This document shows positions 1 through 8,601 of a stretch of DNA of 64,000 nucleotides, piece after piece. The first letter of the stretch is position 1, and each line of letters starts with the position of its first letter. The notes beneath the pieces are model-generated. The model saw only the letters and a list, made by a program, of their open reading frames with translations, was not told the origin of the DNA and made no database searches. The DNA lies in the NCBI RefSeq assembly GCF_030159855.1, contig NZ_BSNG01000001.1, forward strand, positions 2,108,001 through 2,172,000. The letters are read 5' to 3'. Both the position numbers and the translations under genes were made by a program. Source of the stretch: Devosia yakushimensis. Lineage in GTDB: Bacteria > Pseudomonadota > Alphaproteobacteria > Rhizobiales > Devosiaceae.

Positions 1-654
1 CATATGCTCGATAATGTGGCGGCCCGACCCCTCGACATGAGCGGCAATGACAGCGGCGGCACGATCGGCGTCCTGCGCGCGGATCGCCTCGATCAGCTCG
101 CGGTGCTCCCGCAGCACGGCGGCACGGCGGCCGAGCGAAGTGGGAAAGCGCCGGCTGATGGCGCGCAGCACCTCGCGGTGGCGCCACCACAGGTCGGCGG
201 CGTGGCGATTGTAGTGCCGGTCATAAATGACCTGGTGGAAGACCGTATCGAGCTGGCCGTGGCGGCTGGGGTCGGCGAAATTCAGCTCCTCGATTTCGCG
301 TTGCACCGCTTCGAGCTGGGCGATATCGGCCTCGGTGACGATGCCGACGAACCAGCGCGTCAGCGCCGGCTCGATCAATGCGGCGATCTCGATGATGTCG
401 CGTACGAAATTCTCGTCGATCGGCCGCACCCGGGCGCCGCGATGGGGCTCCATCACCACGAAATCCTCGCCCCGCAGCTGCTGCAGCGCTTCGCGGATGG
501 GATTGGTGGAGGTGCCGTAGCGCTCGGCCAGGTCGGCAATCTTGAGGCGTTCATTGGGCCCGAGCTTGCCCGAAATGATGTCTTCCCGGATCAGCTCGTA
601 GATAGAAGCTGGCACGGGTTCGACATCGATCGTGGCGGCAGGCTGAGTATCCAT
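1..654 (-). CDS. GntR-family (FadR/FCD subfamily) regulator, 3' end outside window
   Basis: The reading frame opens at an ATG at 654 and is still open at base 1, so about 218 N-terminal residues are visible. It starts MDTQPAATIDVEPVP. A GntR winged helix follows at roughly residues 15-80 (IYELIREDIISGKLGPNER, then TSTNPIREALQQLRGEDFV). An all-helical FCD effector domain follows, with TVFHQVIYDRHY and WRHREVLRAI. FCD domains typically bind small organic acids through a metal held by Asp and His. The gene is divergent from the 935-7378 operon, which encodes a sugar-acid dehydratase. The likely role is repression of that operon by a sugar-acid effector, as DgoR or UxuR-type proteins do; this is inference from context. 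Confidence 0.85.
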   Translation of the reverse strand, partial: MDTQPAATIDVEPVPASIYELIREDIISGKLGPNERLKIADLAERYGTSTNPIREALQQLRGEDFVVMEPHRGARVRPIDENFVRDIIEIAALIEPALTRWFVGIVTEADIAQLEAVQREIEELNFADPSRHGQLDTVFHQVIYDRHYNRHAADLWWRHREVLRAISRRFPTSLGRRAAVLREHRELIEAIRAQDADRAAAVIAAHVEGSGRHIIEHM

Positions 655-716
655 GGCTGCCTTGTTTATGTGCAGTCGCTACACAAGCCAAGGGGTCTTG
701 CACATCAAAATCTAAA

Positions 717-775
717 AATAATGTACGATCCAATCATTATTGACAGACAAGTTTCAGTCTGGAACTGTCTTGTAT
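717..775 (+). promoter_or_regulatory. putative promoter and operator region of the sugar-acid operon
   Basis: An inverted repeat AATAATG-N11-CATTATT spans 717-741. A perfect -35-like TTGACA lies at 740-745, partly overlapping it. A second, looser dyad ACAAG...CTTGT follows at about 748-773. No strong -10 box is visible at the ideal spacing. The position between the divergent GntR gene and the transport operon suggests a GntR operator. Confidence 0.4.
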
Positions 776-865
776 GGGAGACACGGAGAAACCGGCCCCA
801 CGGCGCGGAGACACCGGAGCAAGCAGGTTCCCCGCACCAGCTCTGACTATGAGGAGGCGCAGCTG

Positions 866-922
866 ATGCTGCGAGGGAAGCCCAGGTTCGGCCGAGGGGG
901 CCGGACGGTCTTCCGCATGTGA
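866..922 (+). CDS. 18-codon leader ORF before the binding-protein gene
   Basis: ATG at 866 follows a strong Shine-Dalgarno GAGGAGG (851-857) at 8 nt spacing. It encodes MLRGKPRFGRGGRTVFRM and stops with TGA at 920-922. The stop overlaps the Shine-Dalgarno of the next gene (GAGGAGG 921-927, ATG at 935). This geometry is typical of translational coupling, or of a leader peptide that controls access to the downstream ribosome site. The peptide is arginine-rich and has no recognisable domain. A short hairpin, GCAGC-TGAT-GCTGC, covers its start codon. Expression is not proven. Confidence 0.4.
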   Translation: MLRGKPRFGRGGRTVFRM

Positions 923-934
923 GGAGGACTATCA

Positions 935-2416
935 ATGACGAATTCGCAGGGCTCGCTTTATCGTCGGCGGGCGCTTGGCTATGCCATGGCGGCGCTGACC
1001 AGCGCATCGCTGATGTCGAGCACGGTCTATGCCCAAAGCGTGGACCTCAGCCAGTGGTCGCCCGAATATATCCGCTCGATCGCGGGCACCGAGACGTTCG
1101 ACACGGCCGGCCATTGCGCCGAGGTGGTGCCGCTCGATTATACCGGGCGCCTCACCTATTGGTGGACCGGCCCCACCGAGGCCTCGCCCAAGATCGAGCA
1201 CGACATCAACAACGCCTTCTGGGAAGCCTGGTCCAAGACCTATCCCAATATCGAAACCGATGCGCAGAACATCGACTACAACCAGCTGCTCGACCGGCTG
1301 CGCACCACCCTGCTCGGCAATGCCGGGCCGATGGTGATCCGCCTGCAAATCCTGGGCGGGGTGGAATTTGCCTCCAAGGGCTATTTCCAGCAGCTCAAGC
1401 CCGAGGATATCGGCTACCCCACCGCGGATTTCTGGCCGGGCGCCATGAAATCGGTGACCTGGGACGGGGCGACCTATGGCGTGCCCACCAATAACGAAAC
1501 CATGGCCCTGATCTGGAATGCCGACATCTTCAAGCGGGCCGGGCTCGACCCCGAAAATCCGCCGGCAACCTGGGACGATGTCGTCACCTATTCCAAGAAG
1601 ATCCACGACGAATTGGGCATTTCCGGCTATGGCCTCGTCGCCCGCCAGAATGCCGGCAATACGCCGTTCCGCTTCATGCCCCAGCTCTGGGCCTTTGGCG
1701 GCGGCGCGCTCGACGAAGCCGAGGCGACGCCGACCTATGCCGAGTCCGAACTCGACAATGAAGGCGCGGTGGCGGCCCTGCAGGCGGCTTATGACATGTA
1801 TGTCCGCGACAAGTCGGTGCCCACTTCGGCCCTGACCAATACGCAGAACGAGAACCAGGCGCCGTTCATCGCCGGCCAATTGGCCATGATGATCGCGCAC
1901 CCCTCCGAATATGCCAAAATGGTGGACCTGGCGGGGCTGGCGACCGGCGCTGACAAGGAGATCGCCGATACGGTGGTCGCCAATATGCGCTATGGCCTGA
2001 TCCCCGAAGGCCCGGCCCGCCGCGCGGTGGTGTTCGGTGGCTCCAACATGCATTTCGTCAACCCCGAATATGTCGAGGGCGGGTTCGATGAGATGGCAGC
2101 CAAGGCCTTTGCCTGCTTCTGGAACAGCCCCGAATGGTCGACCAAGCTGGCCTGGACGGGCTCCAATCCGGGGAACCTGGCCGGTTTCAAGACCGAATGG
2201 ATGAAGGAACGTCTGGACACTATCAAGTTCCTCGACGTCACCACATCCATGCTGCCCAGCGGCATCCCCTTCCCGGTCATTCCCGAAGCGACCGAGATCA
2301 TGAACATCATCGTTCCCGACATGCTGCAAAACGCCCTGACGGAACGCATGACAGTCGAGGAAGCGGCGGCCGATGCCGCGGCCAAGGTGGATTCCCTGCT
2401 CGGCGGTGGCCTCTAG
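935..2416 (+). CDS. ABC sugar transporter, periplasmic binding protein (family 1)
   Basis: 493 residues. The N-terminus MTNSQGSLYRRRALGYAMA carries an arginine cluster and a hydrophobic run ending in VYAQS, a signal peptide that may use the Tat route. The mature part has the family 1 extracellular solute-binding fold: LTYWWTGPTEASPKIEHD near the N-terminus, then YGVPTNNETMALIWNADIFKRAGLDP, the segment typical of CUT1 sugar binders. At 493 residues it is longer than the usual 410-440. Start 935 is supported by GAGGAGG 7 nt upstream. It is the first gene of a transport and catabolism operon. The substrate is probably a sugar acid or its glycoside, judged from the downstream dehydratase. Confidence 0.85.
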   Translation: MTNSQGSLYRRRALGYAMAALTSASLMSSTVYAQSVDLSQWSPEYIRSIAGTETFDTAGHCAEVVPLDYTGRLTYWWTGPTEASPKIEHDINNAFWEAWSKTYPNIETDAQNIDYNQLLDRLRTTLLGNAGPMVIRLQILGGVEFASKGYFQQLKPEDIGYPTADFWPGAMKSVTWDGATYGVPTNNETMALIWNADIFKRAGLDPENPPATWDDVVTYSKKIHDELGISGYGLVARQNAGNTPFRFMPQLWAFGGGALDEAEATPTYAESELDNEGAVAALQAAYDMYVRDKSVPTSALTNTQNENQAPFIAGQLAMMIAHPSEYAKMVDLAGLATGADKEIADTVVANMRYGLIPEGPARRAVVFGGSNMHFVNPEYVEGGFDEMAAKAFACFWNSPEWSTKLAWTGSNPGNLAGFKTEWMKERLDTIKFLDVTTSMLPSGIPFPVIPEATEIMNIIVPDMLQNALTERMTVEEAAADAAAKVDSLLGGGL

Positions 2417-2428
2417 CTTCCAAGCTCA

Positions 2429-2455
2429 AACCGGCGGCATCAGCTGCCGCCGGTT
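2429..2455 (+). promoter_or_regulatory. intercistronic hairpin between binding protein and permease genes
   Basis: A perfect 11-bp stem, AACCGGCGGCA / TGCCGCCGGTT, with 5-nt loop TCAGC lies 12 nt after the binding-protein stop. No T-run follows, so it is unlikely to be a full terminator. It may protect the 3' end of the binding-protein mRNA and raise its level over the permeases, as known for malE-malF. Confidence 0.6.
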
Positions 2456-2484
2456 CCTAGCCTTGATATGAAAGGACGAGCCCT

Positions 2485-3444
2485 GTGAGCATCGCGACGG
2501 GACAGGCCACGGTCATGGCCGGAATCACGCGCAAGCGCCGCGGAATACTAAGCCGCATCATCGCGCATCGAACCGACTATCTCTATGTGCTGCCGGCGCT
2601 GATCGTGATGCTGGTGGTGATCGCCTTCCCCATCTACTACACGATCGAATTGAGCTTCTTCCGCACGCCGCCCAACCTGCAGATGCGGGACAAGATCTGG
2701 ACCGGGTTCAGCAATTATTCGACGGTTCTCAATTCCTCGGTTTTCCACGAGGTCACCATCCAGACCATCATCTGGACCTTGGCCTCCACCTTCTTCGCCT
2801 TCCTGCTCGGCCTGGGCGCAGCGCTGGCGCTGCATCGCGAATTTGTCGGCCGTGGGCTGCTGCGGGCCCTGCTGCTGATCCCCTATGTGATCAGCGCGGT
2901 GGCAGCATCCTATGTGTGGAAATGGCTCTACCATTCCGATTTCGGCGTCATCGGCGCATTGGCCGTGCAGCTGGGCATTACCAGCGAACCGATCAATTTC
3001 CTCGATAACCGCCAGACGGTCCTCGCCTCGCTGATCGTGGTCAATATCTGGAAGGAATTTTCCTTCGCCATGGTGATGCTGATGGCCGGGCTGCAAACCG
3101 TGCCCGATCAGCTCCATCGCGCCGCGCAGGTCGATGGCGCCAATACCTGGGATCGGTTCTGGCACGTCACCTTCCCCCATCTCAAGGGCGTGTCCATGGT
3201 CACGATCCTCTTGCTGATGGTGGCCAATTTCAATTCGTTCATCATCCCCTTCGTGATGACCGGCGGCGGCCCAGCCGATGCCTCCCATATCTGGATCACC
3301 CATATCTACCAGCTCGCCTTCGGGCGGCAGCAATGGGGCGTGGCCTCGGCCTATGCGGTGATCCTGTTCATCGTGATGATGGCGTTCGGCTACTTCTACG
3401 TGAAGGCACTGACACGCGGCGACGAAGACCGGGCGGGAGGCTGA
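2485..3444 (+). CDS. ABC sugar transporter permease (MalF/UgpA type)
   Basis: 319 residues, inner membrane. The GTG start at 2485 follows the Shine-Dalgarno-like AAAGGACGAG. After a cytoplasmic N-terminus the first membrane span is YVLPALIVMLVVIAFPIYYT, followed by about five more spans. The EAA-like loop that contacts the ATPase reads DQLHRAAQVDGANTWDRFWH (about residues 207-226). It forms the channel with the product of 3448-4332, which begins 3 nt after this gene's stop codon. Confidence 0.88.
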   Translation: MSIATGQATVMAGITRKRRGILSRIIAHRTDYLYVLPALIVMLVVIAFPIYYTIELSFFRTPPNLQMRDKIWTGFSNYSTVLNSSVFHEVTIQTIIWTLASTFFAFLLGLGAALALHREFVGRGLLRALLLIPYVISAVAASYVWKWLYHSDFGVIGALAVQLGITSEPINFLDNRQTVLASLIVVNIWKEFSFAMVMLMAGLQTVPDQLHRAAQVDGANTWDRFWHVTFPHLKGVSMVTILLLMVANFNSFIIPFVMTGGGPADASHIWITHIYQLAFGRQQWGVASAYAVILFIVMMAFGYFYVKALTRGDEDRAGG

Positions 3445-3447
3445 GCC

Positions 3448-4332
3448 ATGGCTGTGATTTCCGAAAATGTCATCCGCCCCGTGGTCAAGAAGCCCATCGA
3501 TTGGTGGCGCTGGGCCGGGCGGGCGTTCCTGACCTTCCTGCTGCTGTTCACCGTCCTGCCCATGGCCTGGATGGTGCTGACATCGGTCAAGTCGCAATTC
3601 GCGGCCATGCAATATCCGCCGCAATGGTGGCCGACCGAGCCGACCCTGAACAATTATTTCAAGCTGCTCGACCCCAATAGCCGCGTTGGCTCGGAATTCC
3701 TGCGCTACTTCTGGAACAGCTTTTATGTCTCGCTACTGACCACCATCCTGGGCGTCGTCGTAGCGGTGCCGGCGGCCTATGCCTTTTCACGCTTCCGCTT
3801 TCCGGGCCGCAACTTCATGTTCTTCGCCGTGCTGGTGCGCAACATGTTCCCGGCCGTGGTGTTCCTTATGCCGCTCTTCCTGCTGATGCGCTGGATGGGC
3901 CTGATCAATACCCATGGCTCGCTGATCCTGACCTATCTCACCTTCGGCCTGCCGCTCTCGATCTGGCTGCTCAAGGGGTTCTACGACAATATCCCGATCC
4001 AGCTCGAACAGGCGGCGCGCATCGATGGCGCCACGCGCTTCCAGGCGTTCCTGCTGATCGTCATGCCGCTCTCGACGCCGGGCATCATCGCCACATCCAT
4101 CTTCTCGTTCATCGGCGCCTGGAACGAATATGTCTATGCCTACACCTTCCTGTCCCGCGACAGCCAGATGACGCTGCCGGTGGGCATCCAGCGCTTCTTC
4201 ACCGAATTTGCCACCGACTGGCCGGGGCTGATGGCGGCGACGTTCATGATGAGCGTGCCGGTCGTCGTGCTGTTCCTGGTCCTGCAGAAGTATTTCGTGC
4301 GTGCCCTCACCGAAGGCGCCGTCAAACATTAG
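3448..4332 (+). CDS. ABC sugar transporter permease (MalG/UgpE type)
   Basis: 294 residues, inner membrane. The first span is FLTFLLLFTVLPMAWMVLTS (about residues 27-46), followed by the MalG-type periplasmic loop. The coupling EAA loop is EQAARIDGATRFQAFLLIVM (about 188-207). It is the partner of the permease at 2485-3444 and lies 9 nt upstream of the ATPase gene. Length and span pattern are normal for the family. Confidence 0.88.
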   Translation: MAVISENVIRPVVKKPIDWWRWAGRAFLTFLLLFTVLPMAWMVLTSVKSQFAAMQYPPQWWPTEPTLNNYFKLLDPNSRVGSEFLRYFWNSFYVSLLTTILGVVVAVPAAYAFSRFRFPGRNFMFFAVLVRNMFPAVVFLMPLFLLMRWMGLINTHGSLILTYLTFGLPLSIWLLKGFYDNIPIQLEQAARIDGATRFQAFLLIVMPLSTPGIIATSIFSFIGAWNEYVYAYTFLSRDSQMTLPVGIQRFFTEFATDWPGLMAATFMMSVPVVVLFLVLQKYFVRALTEGAVKH

Positions 4333-4341
4333 GAGAGACTG

Positions 4342-5442
4342 ATGGCCGAGGTGGTCCTTAAAGACGTCATGAAAAACTACGGCAATGTCTACGCCGTCAA
4401 CAATGTGTCCTTCACCGTCGAGCATGGCGAATTCGTCGCGCTGGTGGGCCCTTCGGGCTGCGGCAAGACGACGACGCTGAACCTGATCGCGGGGCTGATC
4501 CCCATGTCGGGCGGCGATATTTCGATTGGCGACCGCATCGTCAACGAGCTCGATCCCAAGGATCGGGACATCGCCATGGTGTTCCAGAATTACGCGCTTT
4601 ACCCCAATAAGACCGTGTTCAAGAACCTGGCCTTCCCCCTGCAGATGCGCAAGCTTCCCAAGGCGGAGATCGAGCAGAAGGTGAACGCCGCGGCCAAGCT
4701 GCTCGACATCAGCCACCTGCTCGACCGCAAGCCGCGCGAGCTGTCAGGCGGCCAGCAGCAGCGCGTCGCGCTGGGCCGCGCCCTGGTGCGCGATCCGGCG
4801 GTGTTCCTGATGGATGAACCGCTCTCCAATCTCGATGCGAAGCTACGCGTGCAGATGCGCAGCGAGATCAAGCGCTTCCACCACAACCTCAATGCCACCG
4901 TGGTCTATGTGACCCATGACCAGCTCGAGGCCGTCACCATGGCCGACAAGATGGCGGTGATGAACGGCGGGTTGCTGCAGCAATATGACTCGCCGGCCAA
5001 TGTCTTCGCCAATCCGGTCAACACCTTCGTCGCCAGCTTTGTGGGCAGCCCGGCCATGAGCCTGATCCCGCTCGATGTCGTCACCAAGGGCACCGAGGCA
5101 TCCCTGCGCAGCCCCGACGAAGGCTGGGAGCTGCCGCTTTCGGCATTCAATGCCCGAAAGGCTAATGCCTCCAGCAATGGCAAGGTGGTGCTGGGTGCGC
5201 GGCATTCGACGCTCAAGCTGCATAAAGAGGCCGCGCCCGGCGCGGTGCCCGGCAAGGTCTATACGGTCGAGCCCACCGGCGACGTCACCTTCGCCCAGGT
5301 CTTCATCAGCGGCGCGGTGGTCAATATCAGCCTCGACCCATCCGTCGCGATCTCGCCGGACGAACCGGTATGGATCGAATTCGATCAGGAGCGCCTGCAC
5401 CTGTTCGATGGGGCAACCACCATGGCCCTTCAGGCCGCCTGA
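4342..5442 (+). CDS. ABC sugar transporter ATPase (UgpC/MalK type)
   Basis: 366 residues, cytoplasmic face of the membrane. Walker A is GPSGCGKTT (about residues 37-45), the Q-loop is VFQNYALYPNKTV, the signature is LSGGQQQRVALGRAL, and Walker B is VFLMDEPLSNLDA, followed by the switch histidine in VYVTHDQLEAVTMAD. A C-terminal regulatory OB-fold region (about 235-366) places it in the MalK/UgpC class rather than the peptide class. The start has GGAGAG upstream. It energises the two preceding permeases. Confidence 0.9.
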   Translation: MAEVVLKDVMKNYGNVYAVNNVSFTVEHGEFVALVGPSGCGKTTTLNLIAGLIPMSGGDISIGDRIVNELDPKDRDIAMVFQNYALYPNKTVFKNLAFPLQMRKLPKAEIEQKVNAAAKLLDISHLLDRKPRELSGGQQQRVALGRALVRDPAVFLMDEPLSNLDAKLRVQMRSEIKRFHHNLNATVVYVTHDQLEAVTMADKMAVMNGGLLQQYDSPANVFANPVNTFVASFVGSPAMSLIPLDVVTKGTEASLRSPDEGWELPLSAFNARKANASSNGKVVLGARHSTLKLHKEAAPGAVPGKVYTVEPTGDVTFAQVFISGAVVNISLDPSVAISPDEPVWIEFDQERLHLFDGATTMALQAA

Positions 5443-5451
5443 GTATCATCG

Positions 5452-6606
5452 ATGAAAATCACTTCTATCACCCCCTACCCCACCTGGGTCGGCACGCGGA
5501 ACCAGCTCATCGTCAAGGTGGAGACCGACGAGGGCATTTATGGCTGGGGCGAAAGCGGGCTTTCCGGCCGCGAAAAGGCCGTGGCCGGCGCCATCGAGCA
5601 TTATCGCGAATTCCTGATCGGCCGCGATCCCATGGCCATCGGCGCTTTGTGGCAGGAAATGTATCGCAGCCAGTATTTCGAGGGCGGCCGCGTGCTCACC
5701 GCCGCGATCTCGGCCATCGACATCGCCCTGCATGACATCAAGGGCAAGGCGCTGGGCGTGCCGGTCTATCAATTGCTGGGCGGCAAGCAGCGCAACCATA
5801 TCCCCACCTTCGCCACCACCAAGGGGCCGTGCGGGCCCGAAATGATCGAGCAGGCCAAGGAGCTGATGGCGCTGGGCTGGAATGCCATCCGCCTGTTCCC
5901 GGCCGAACATGGCAACAAGAATATCTACGAGCCGCGCGAGAGCATCGCCGAAACCGCCAAATGGTGCATCAAGACGCGCGAGGCGCTGGGCGAAGCCGTG
6001 GTGCTCGGCGTCGACTACCACCACCGCCTCTCGGTGGCGGAAGCGGCCAGCTATTGCCAGAAAATGCCCTCCGGCACGCTCGACTTCCTCGAAGAGCCGA
6101 TCCGCGACGAGACGCCCGAGGCCTATGAAGCGCTGCGGAAAATGACTGATGTGCCCTTCGCCATCGGCGAGGAATTTTCCAGCAAGTGGCAGTTCCTGCC
6201 CTATATCGAGCGCGACATCCACCAGTTCAACCGGATCGACGTCTGCAATGTCGGCGGCTTGACCGAGGCCATGAAGGTGGCCGGCTGGAGCGAGGCGCAT
6301 TACGTCGACATGATGCCGCACAATCCCTTGGGCCCGATCTGCACGGCGGCGACCATCCACTTTGCCGCCGCAGTGCCCAATTTCGCCTGGCTCGAAACCC
6401 GCGCCTCGCCGGGCGAGCTTTATCACGGCTTCGATGATGCCGGCATTTTCGTCGGCCAGCCCCGCCTCACCGGCGCCGTCTACGAAGTCGGCGACGCGCC
6501 CGGCCTTGGCGTCGAGGTCGACGAAGAGGCGGTGAAAAAACAGACTTTCAAATTCTGGGAAGCCCCGCATCTGCGGCGCAATGACGGTTCAGTCACCAAT
6601 TGGTAG
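5452..6606 (+). CDS. enolase-superfamily sugar-acid dehydratase (galactonate dehydratase-like)
   Basis: 384 residues, cytoplasmic. It belongs to the mandelate racemase/muconate lactonising group. It has an N-terminal capping domain (about 1-120) and a TIM barrel with metal ligands D188 (VLGVDYHH), E214 (LEEPI) and E240 (AIGEEF). The barrel-end His H290 lies in MMPHNPLGP, typical of D-galactonate dehydratase and relatives. Such enzymes dehydrate aldonic acids to 2-keto-3-deoxy acids. The capping residues that set substrate stereochemistry cannot be read here, so the exact acid is unknown. It starts 9 nt after the ATPase gene and is clearly part of the operon. Confidence 0.82.
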   Translation: MKITSITPYPTWVGTRNQLIVKVETDEGIYGWGESGLSGREKAVAGAIEHYREFLIGRDPMAIGALWQEMYRSQYFEGGRVLTAAISAIDIALHDIKGKALGVPVYQLLGGKQRNHIPTFATTKGPCGPEMIEQAKELMALGWNAIRLFPAEHGNKNIYEPRESIAETAKWCIKTREALGEAVVLGVDYHHRLSVAEAASYCQKMPSGTLDFLEEPIRDETPEAYEALRKMTDVPFAIGEEFSSKWQFLPYIERDIHQFNRIDVCNVGGLTEAMKVAGWSEAHYVDMMPHNPLGPICTAATIHFAAAVPNFAWLETRASPGELYHGFDDAGIFVGQPRLTGAVYEVGDAPGLGVEVDEEAVKKQTFKFWEAPHLRRNDGSVTNW

Positions 6607-6631
6607 GGCCAACGGGCCAAAGGAGATTTTC

Positions 6632-7378
6632 GTGACGCACACACCCGGCATTGAGCGGCCATCCAAGGACATTATCGCCGCATTGCAGCATATCGGCTCG
6701 GCCACCGTGGCCGGGACGCTGGGCCATATGGGCATCCGCAACCCCCACATTCAGGGACCCGTGAGCTGGAACAAGGGCAAGTCCATCGTCGGCCCCGCGC
6801 TCACCCTGCAATTCATGCCCAAGCGTGAGGATCTCTATGGGGAGGGCGAATATGCCGATCCCGAAAAGCAGCTCCACCGCCACGTGCTCTACCATGTGCA
6901 GGAGGGCGATATCGTCGTCGTCGACGCGCGCGGCGACATGACCGCCGGGGTATTCGGGGACATGATGTCAACCTATTTCAAGGGCCGCGGCGGGGCCGGG
7001 ATGATCATCGACGGGTGCCTGCGCGACTATCCCAACCTCAAAAAGCTCGATCTGCCGCTCTGGGTGCGCGGCTGGACACCCAATTTCCACACCCAGACCG
7101 GGCTCATGCCCTTTGCCGTCAATATCCCCATTGCCTGTGGCGGGGTCACTGTGATCCCCGGCGATATCATCGTGGCCGATGACGATGGCGCGGTGGTGCT
7201 GCCGGTGGCGCTGGCGCCCGAGGTCATTGCCAAGTCTGCAGAGCACCATGAATGGGAGGATTTCTCCCGCATGAAGCTGATGGAGGGTGCGCCGCTGCAG
7301 CGCTATTATCCGCTCCATGCCGATGCGCGCGAGGAATACGAAGCCTGGCGCAAGCTCAACCCGATCAAACATCCCTGA
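6632..7378 (+). CDS. RraA-fold protein, HMG/CHA-type aldolase-like
   Basis: 248 residues, starting at GTG 6632. This start is chosen because AAAGGAG lies 5 nt upstream; an in-frame ATG at 6581 would overlap the dehydratase gene. It belongs to the RraA / 4-hydroxy-4-methyl-2-oxoglutarate aldolase family. The Arg-Asp pair of the catalytic region is present in MIIDGCLRDYPNL, with FGDMMSTYFKGRG just before it. The expected role is retro-aldol cleavage or decarboxylation of a keto acid. Following a sugar-acid dehydratase, it may split the keto-deoxy acid produced there. RraA-like RNase E inhibition is less likely, given the operon and the retained Arg-Asp. Confidence 0.75.
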   Translation: MTHTPGIERPSKDIIAALQHIGSATVAGTLGHMGIRNPHIQGPVSWNKGKSIVGPALTLQFMPKREDLYGEGEYADPEKQLHRHVLYHVQEGDIVVVDARGDMTAGVFGDMMSTYFKGRGGAGMIIDGCLRDYPNLKKLDLPLWVRGWTPNFHTQTGLMPFAVNIPIACGGVTVIPGDIIVADDDGAVVLPVALAPEVIAKSAEHHEWEDFSRMKLMEGAPLQRYYPLHADAREEYEAWRKLNPIKHP

Positions 7379-7436
7379 TCGGTTTTATCCTGGCTTCCGC
7401 TTGGGCTAGAGTGCCGGTCCCTATTAGGAGAGCGGC

Positions 7437-8378
7437 ATGCACAAGACGATAGCGCAGCTGGCCATGGCCGGTACCATGGCCATGCTGGTCGCACCGGCCC
7501 TGGGCCATGAGGTCGGCGCCTGGGCCGGCGCCAGCGCGGCGCCTGCCGAGCGCTCGGAAGTGGCCGTGGCCGAATTCGAGGGCAAGGCCTATGTGATCGG
7601 CGACTATAACGGGGCCACCGACCTGCTGATCTACGACATGGCCTCCGACCACTGGAGCGTCGGCGCGCCCTTCCCCTATCCCGTCCATCATACGGCAGCG
7701 GCGGCCTATAAGGGCATCGTCTATGTGTTCGGCGGCTACATCAACGGCTGGGAAGCCTCCAGCAATGTCTGGGCCTATATTCCCGATAAGGACATCTGGG
7801 AGCCCCGCGCCTCGATCCCCACGCCCCGCGGCGCAGCAGCGGCGGCCGTTGTCGATGGCAAGATCCATGTGATCAGCGGCAGCTCGACAGGGCGCGGCAA
7901 TACCAGGGCACACGAAGTCTATGATCCGCTCGATGACAGCTGGACCGCCGCAGCCCCCGTGCCCACCGCGCGCGATCACCTCTCGGTGGTGGCGGTGGAC
8001 GGCAAGCTCGTGGTGGTCGGCGGCCGCGTCGATGGCGATCCGGGCCGGAACCTGGACGTCAACCAGATCTACGACCCGGTCACCGATAGCTGGTCGGAAG
8101 GCGCGCCCCTGCCCACGCCCCGCAGCGGCGCCGCGGCTGCCGCGCTCGATGGGGAGGTCTATGTCATGGGCGGGGAAAGCAATACGAAGGTTTTCAACGA
8201 AGTCGAGGCCTATGGCCTCAGCGCCAATAGCTGGACGGAGCATGCCCCGCTGCCAACGGCACGGCATGGATTTGGGGCCGGTACGTTTGAGGGCAAAATC
8301 TATACGATGACCGGCAGCCCGGTGGTCGGCGGCGGCAAGTCGGGCGTGGTGGAAGTCTATACGCCGGGAGCCGAGTAG
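7437..8378 (+). CDS. secreted kelch-repeat beta-propeller protein
   Basis: 313 residues. A signal peptide (MHKTIAQLAMAGTMAMLVAPALGH) is followed by about six kelch repeats, each with a GG pair or equivalent and a spaced aromatic (for example VYVFGGYINGWE, VVVGGRVDG, VYVMGGESN). It would fold as a periplasmic beta-propeller. Known periplasmic kelch proteins include the sialate mutarotase NanM. A sugar or sugar-acid mutarotase feeding the adjacent transporter is therefore conceivable, but no catalytic residues can be assigned. AGGAGAG precedes the start, and the 58-nt gap to the aldolase gene allows co-transcription. Confidence 0.75.
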   Translation: MHKTIAQLAMAGTMAMLVAPALGHEVGAWAGASAAPAERSEVAVAEFEGKAYVIGDYNGATDLLIYDMASDHWSVGAPFPYPVHHTAAAAYKGIVYVFGGYINGWEASSNVWAYIPDKDIWEPRASIPTPRGAAAAAVVDGKIHVISGSSTGRGNTRAHEVYDPLDDSWTAAAPVPTARDHLSVVAVDGKLVVVGGRVDGDPGRNLDVNQIYDPVTDSWSEGAPLPTPRSGAAAAALDGEVYVMGGESNTKVFNEVEAYGLSANSWTEHAPLPTARHGFGAGTFEGKIYTMTGSPVVGGGKSGVVEVYTPGAE

Positions 8379-8420
8379 ACGCCCGAGCACCGGCAGACCC
8401 GATCTACTGTGCGCTTGACT

Positions 8421-8527
8421 CACCCCCACCCTTGATCCCTCCCCACAAGGGGGAGGGAGACGATGGAACCGCTGGCCCTCAGTCTGCGCCTCCCTCCCCT
8501 CGATGGGGAGGGCTAGGGAGGGGTGAT
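8421..8527. repeat. GC-rich palindromic repeat pair (CTCCC type)
   Basis: Two facing palindromes, CCCTCCCC-acaa-GGGGGAGGG and CTCCCCTCGATGGGGAG, lie about 50 bp apart. They are related to the CTCCC repeats found elsewhere in the window (for example 42806-42931, 44955-45355). The element fills most of the 223-bp gap between the kelch gene and the peptidase-like gene; nothing else was recognised there. Confidence 0.7.
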
Positions 8528-8601
8528 GAGAGCCACGATGTCCGAACCGTGACCGTCCCCAAAATCCACGCTAGACCCCCCTCCACGAGAGTCCCGCTAT
8601 C

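Noticed and set aside
4..846. Long plus-strand open frame at the left edge
   Set aside because: It is the antisense shadow of the GntR-family gene at 1-654, whose minus-strand product has clear helix-turn-helix and FCD features.
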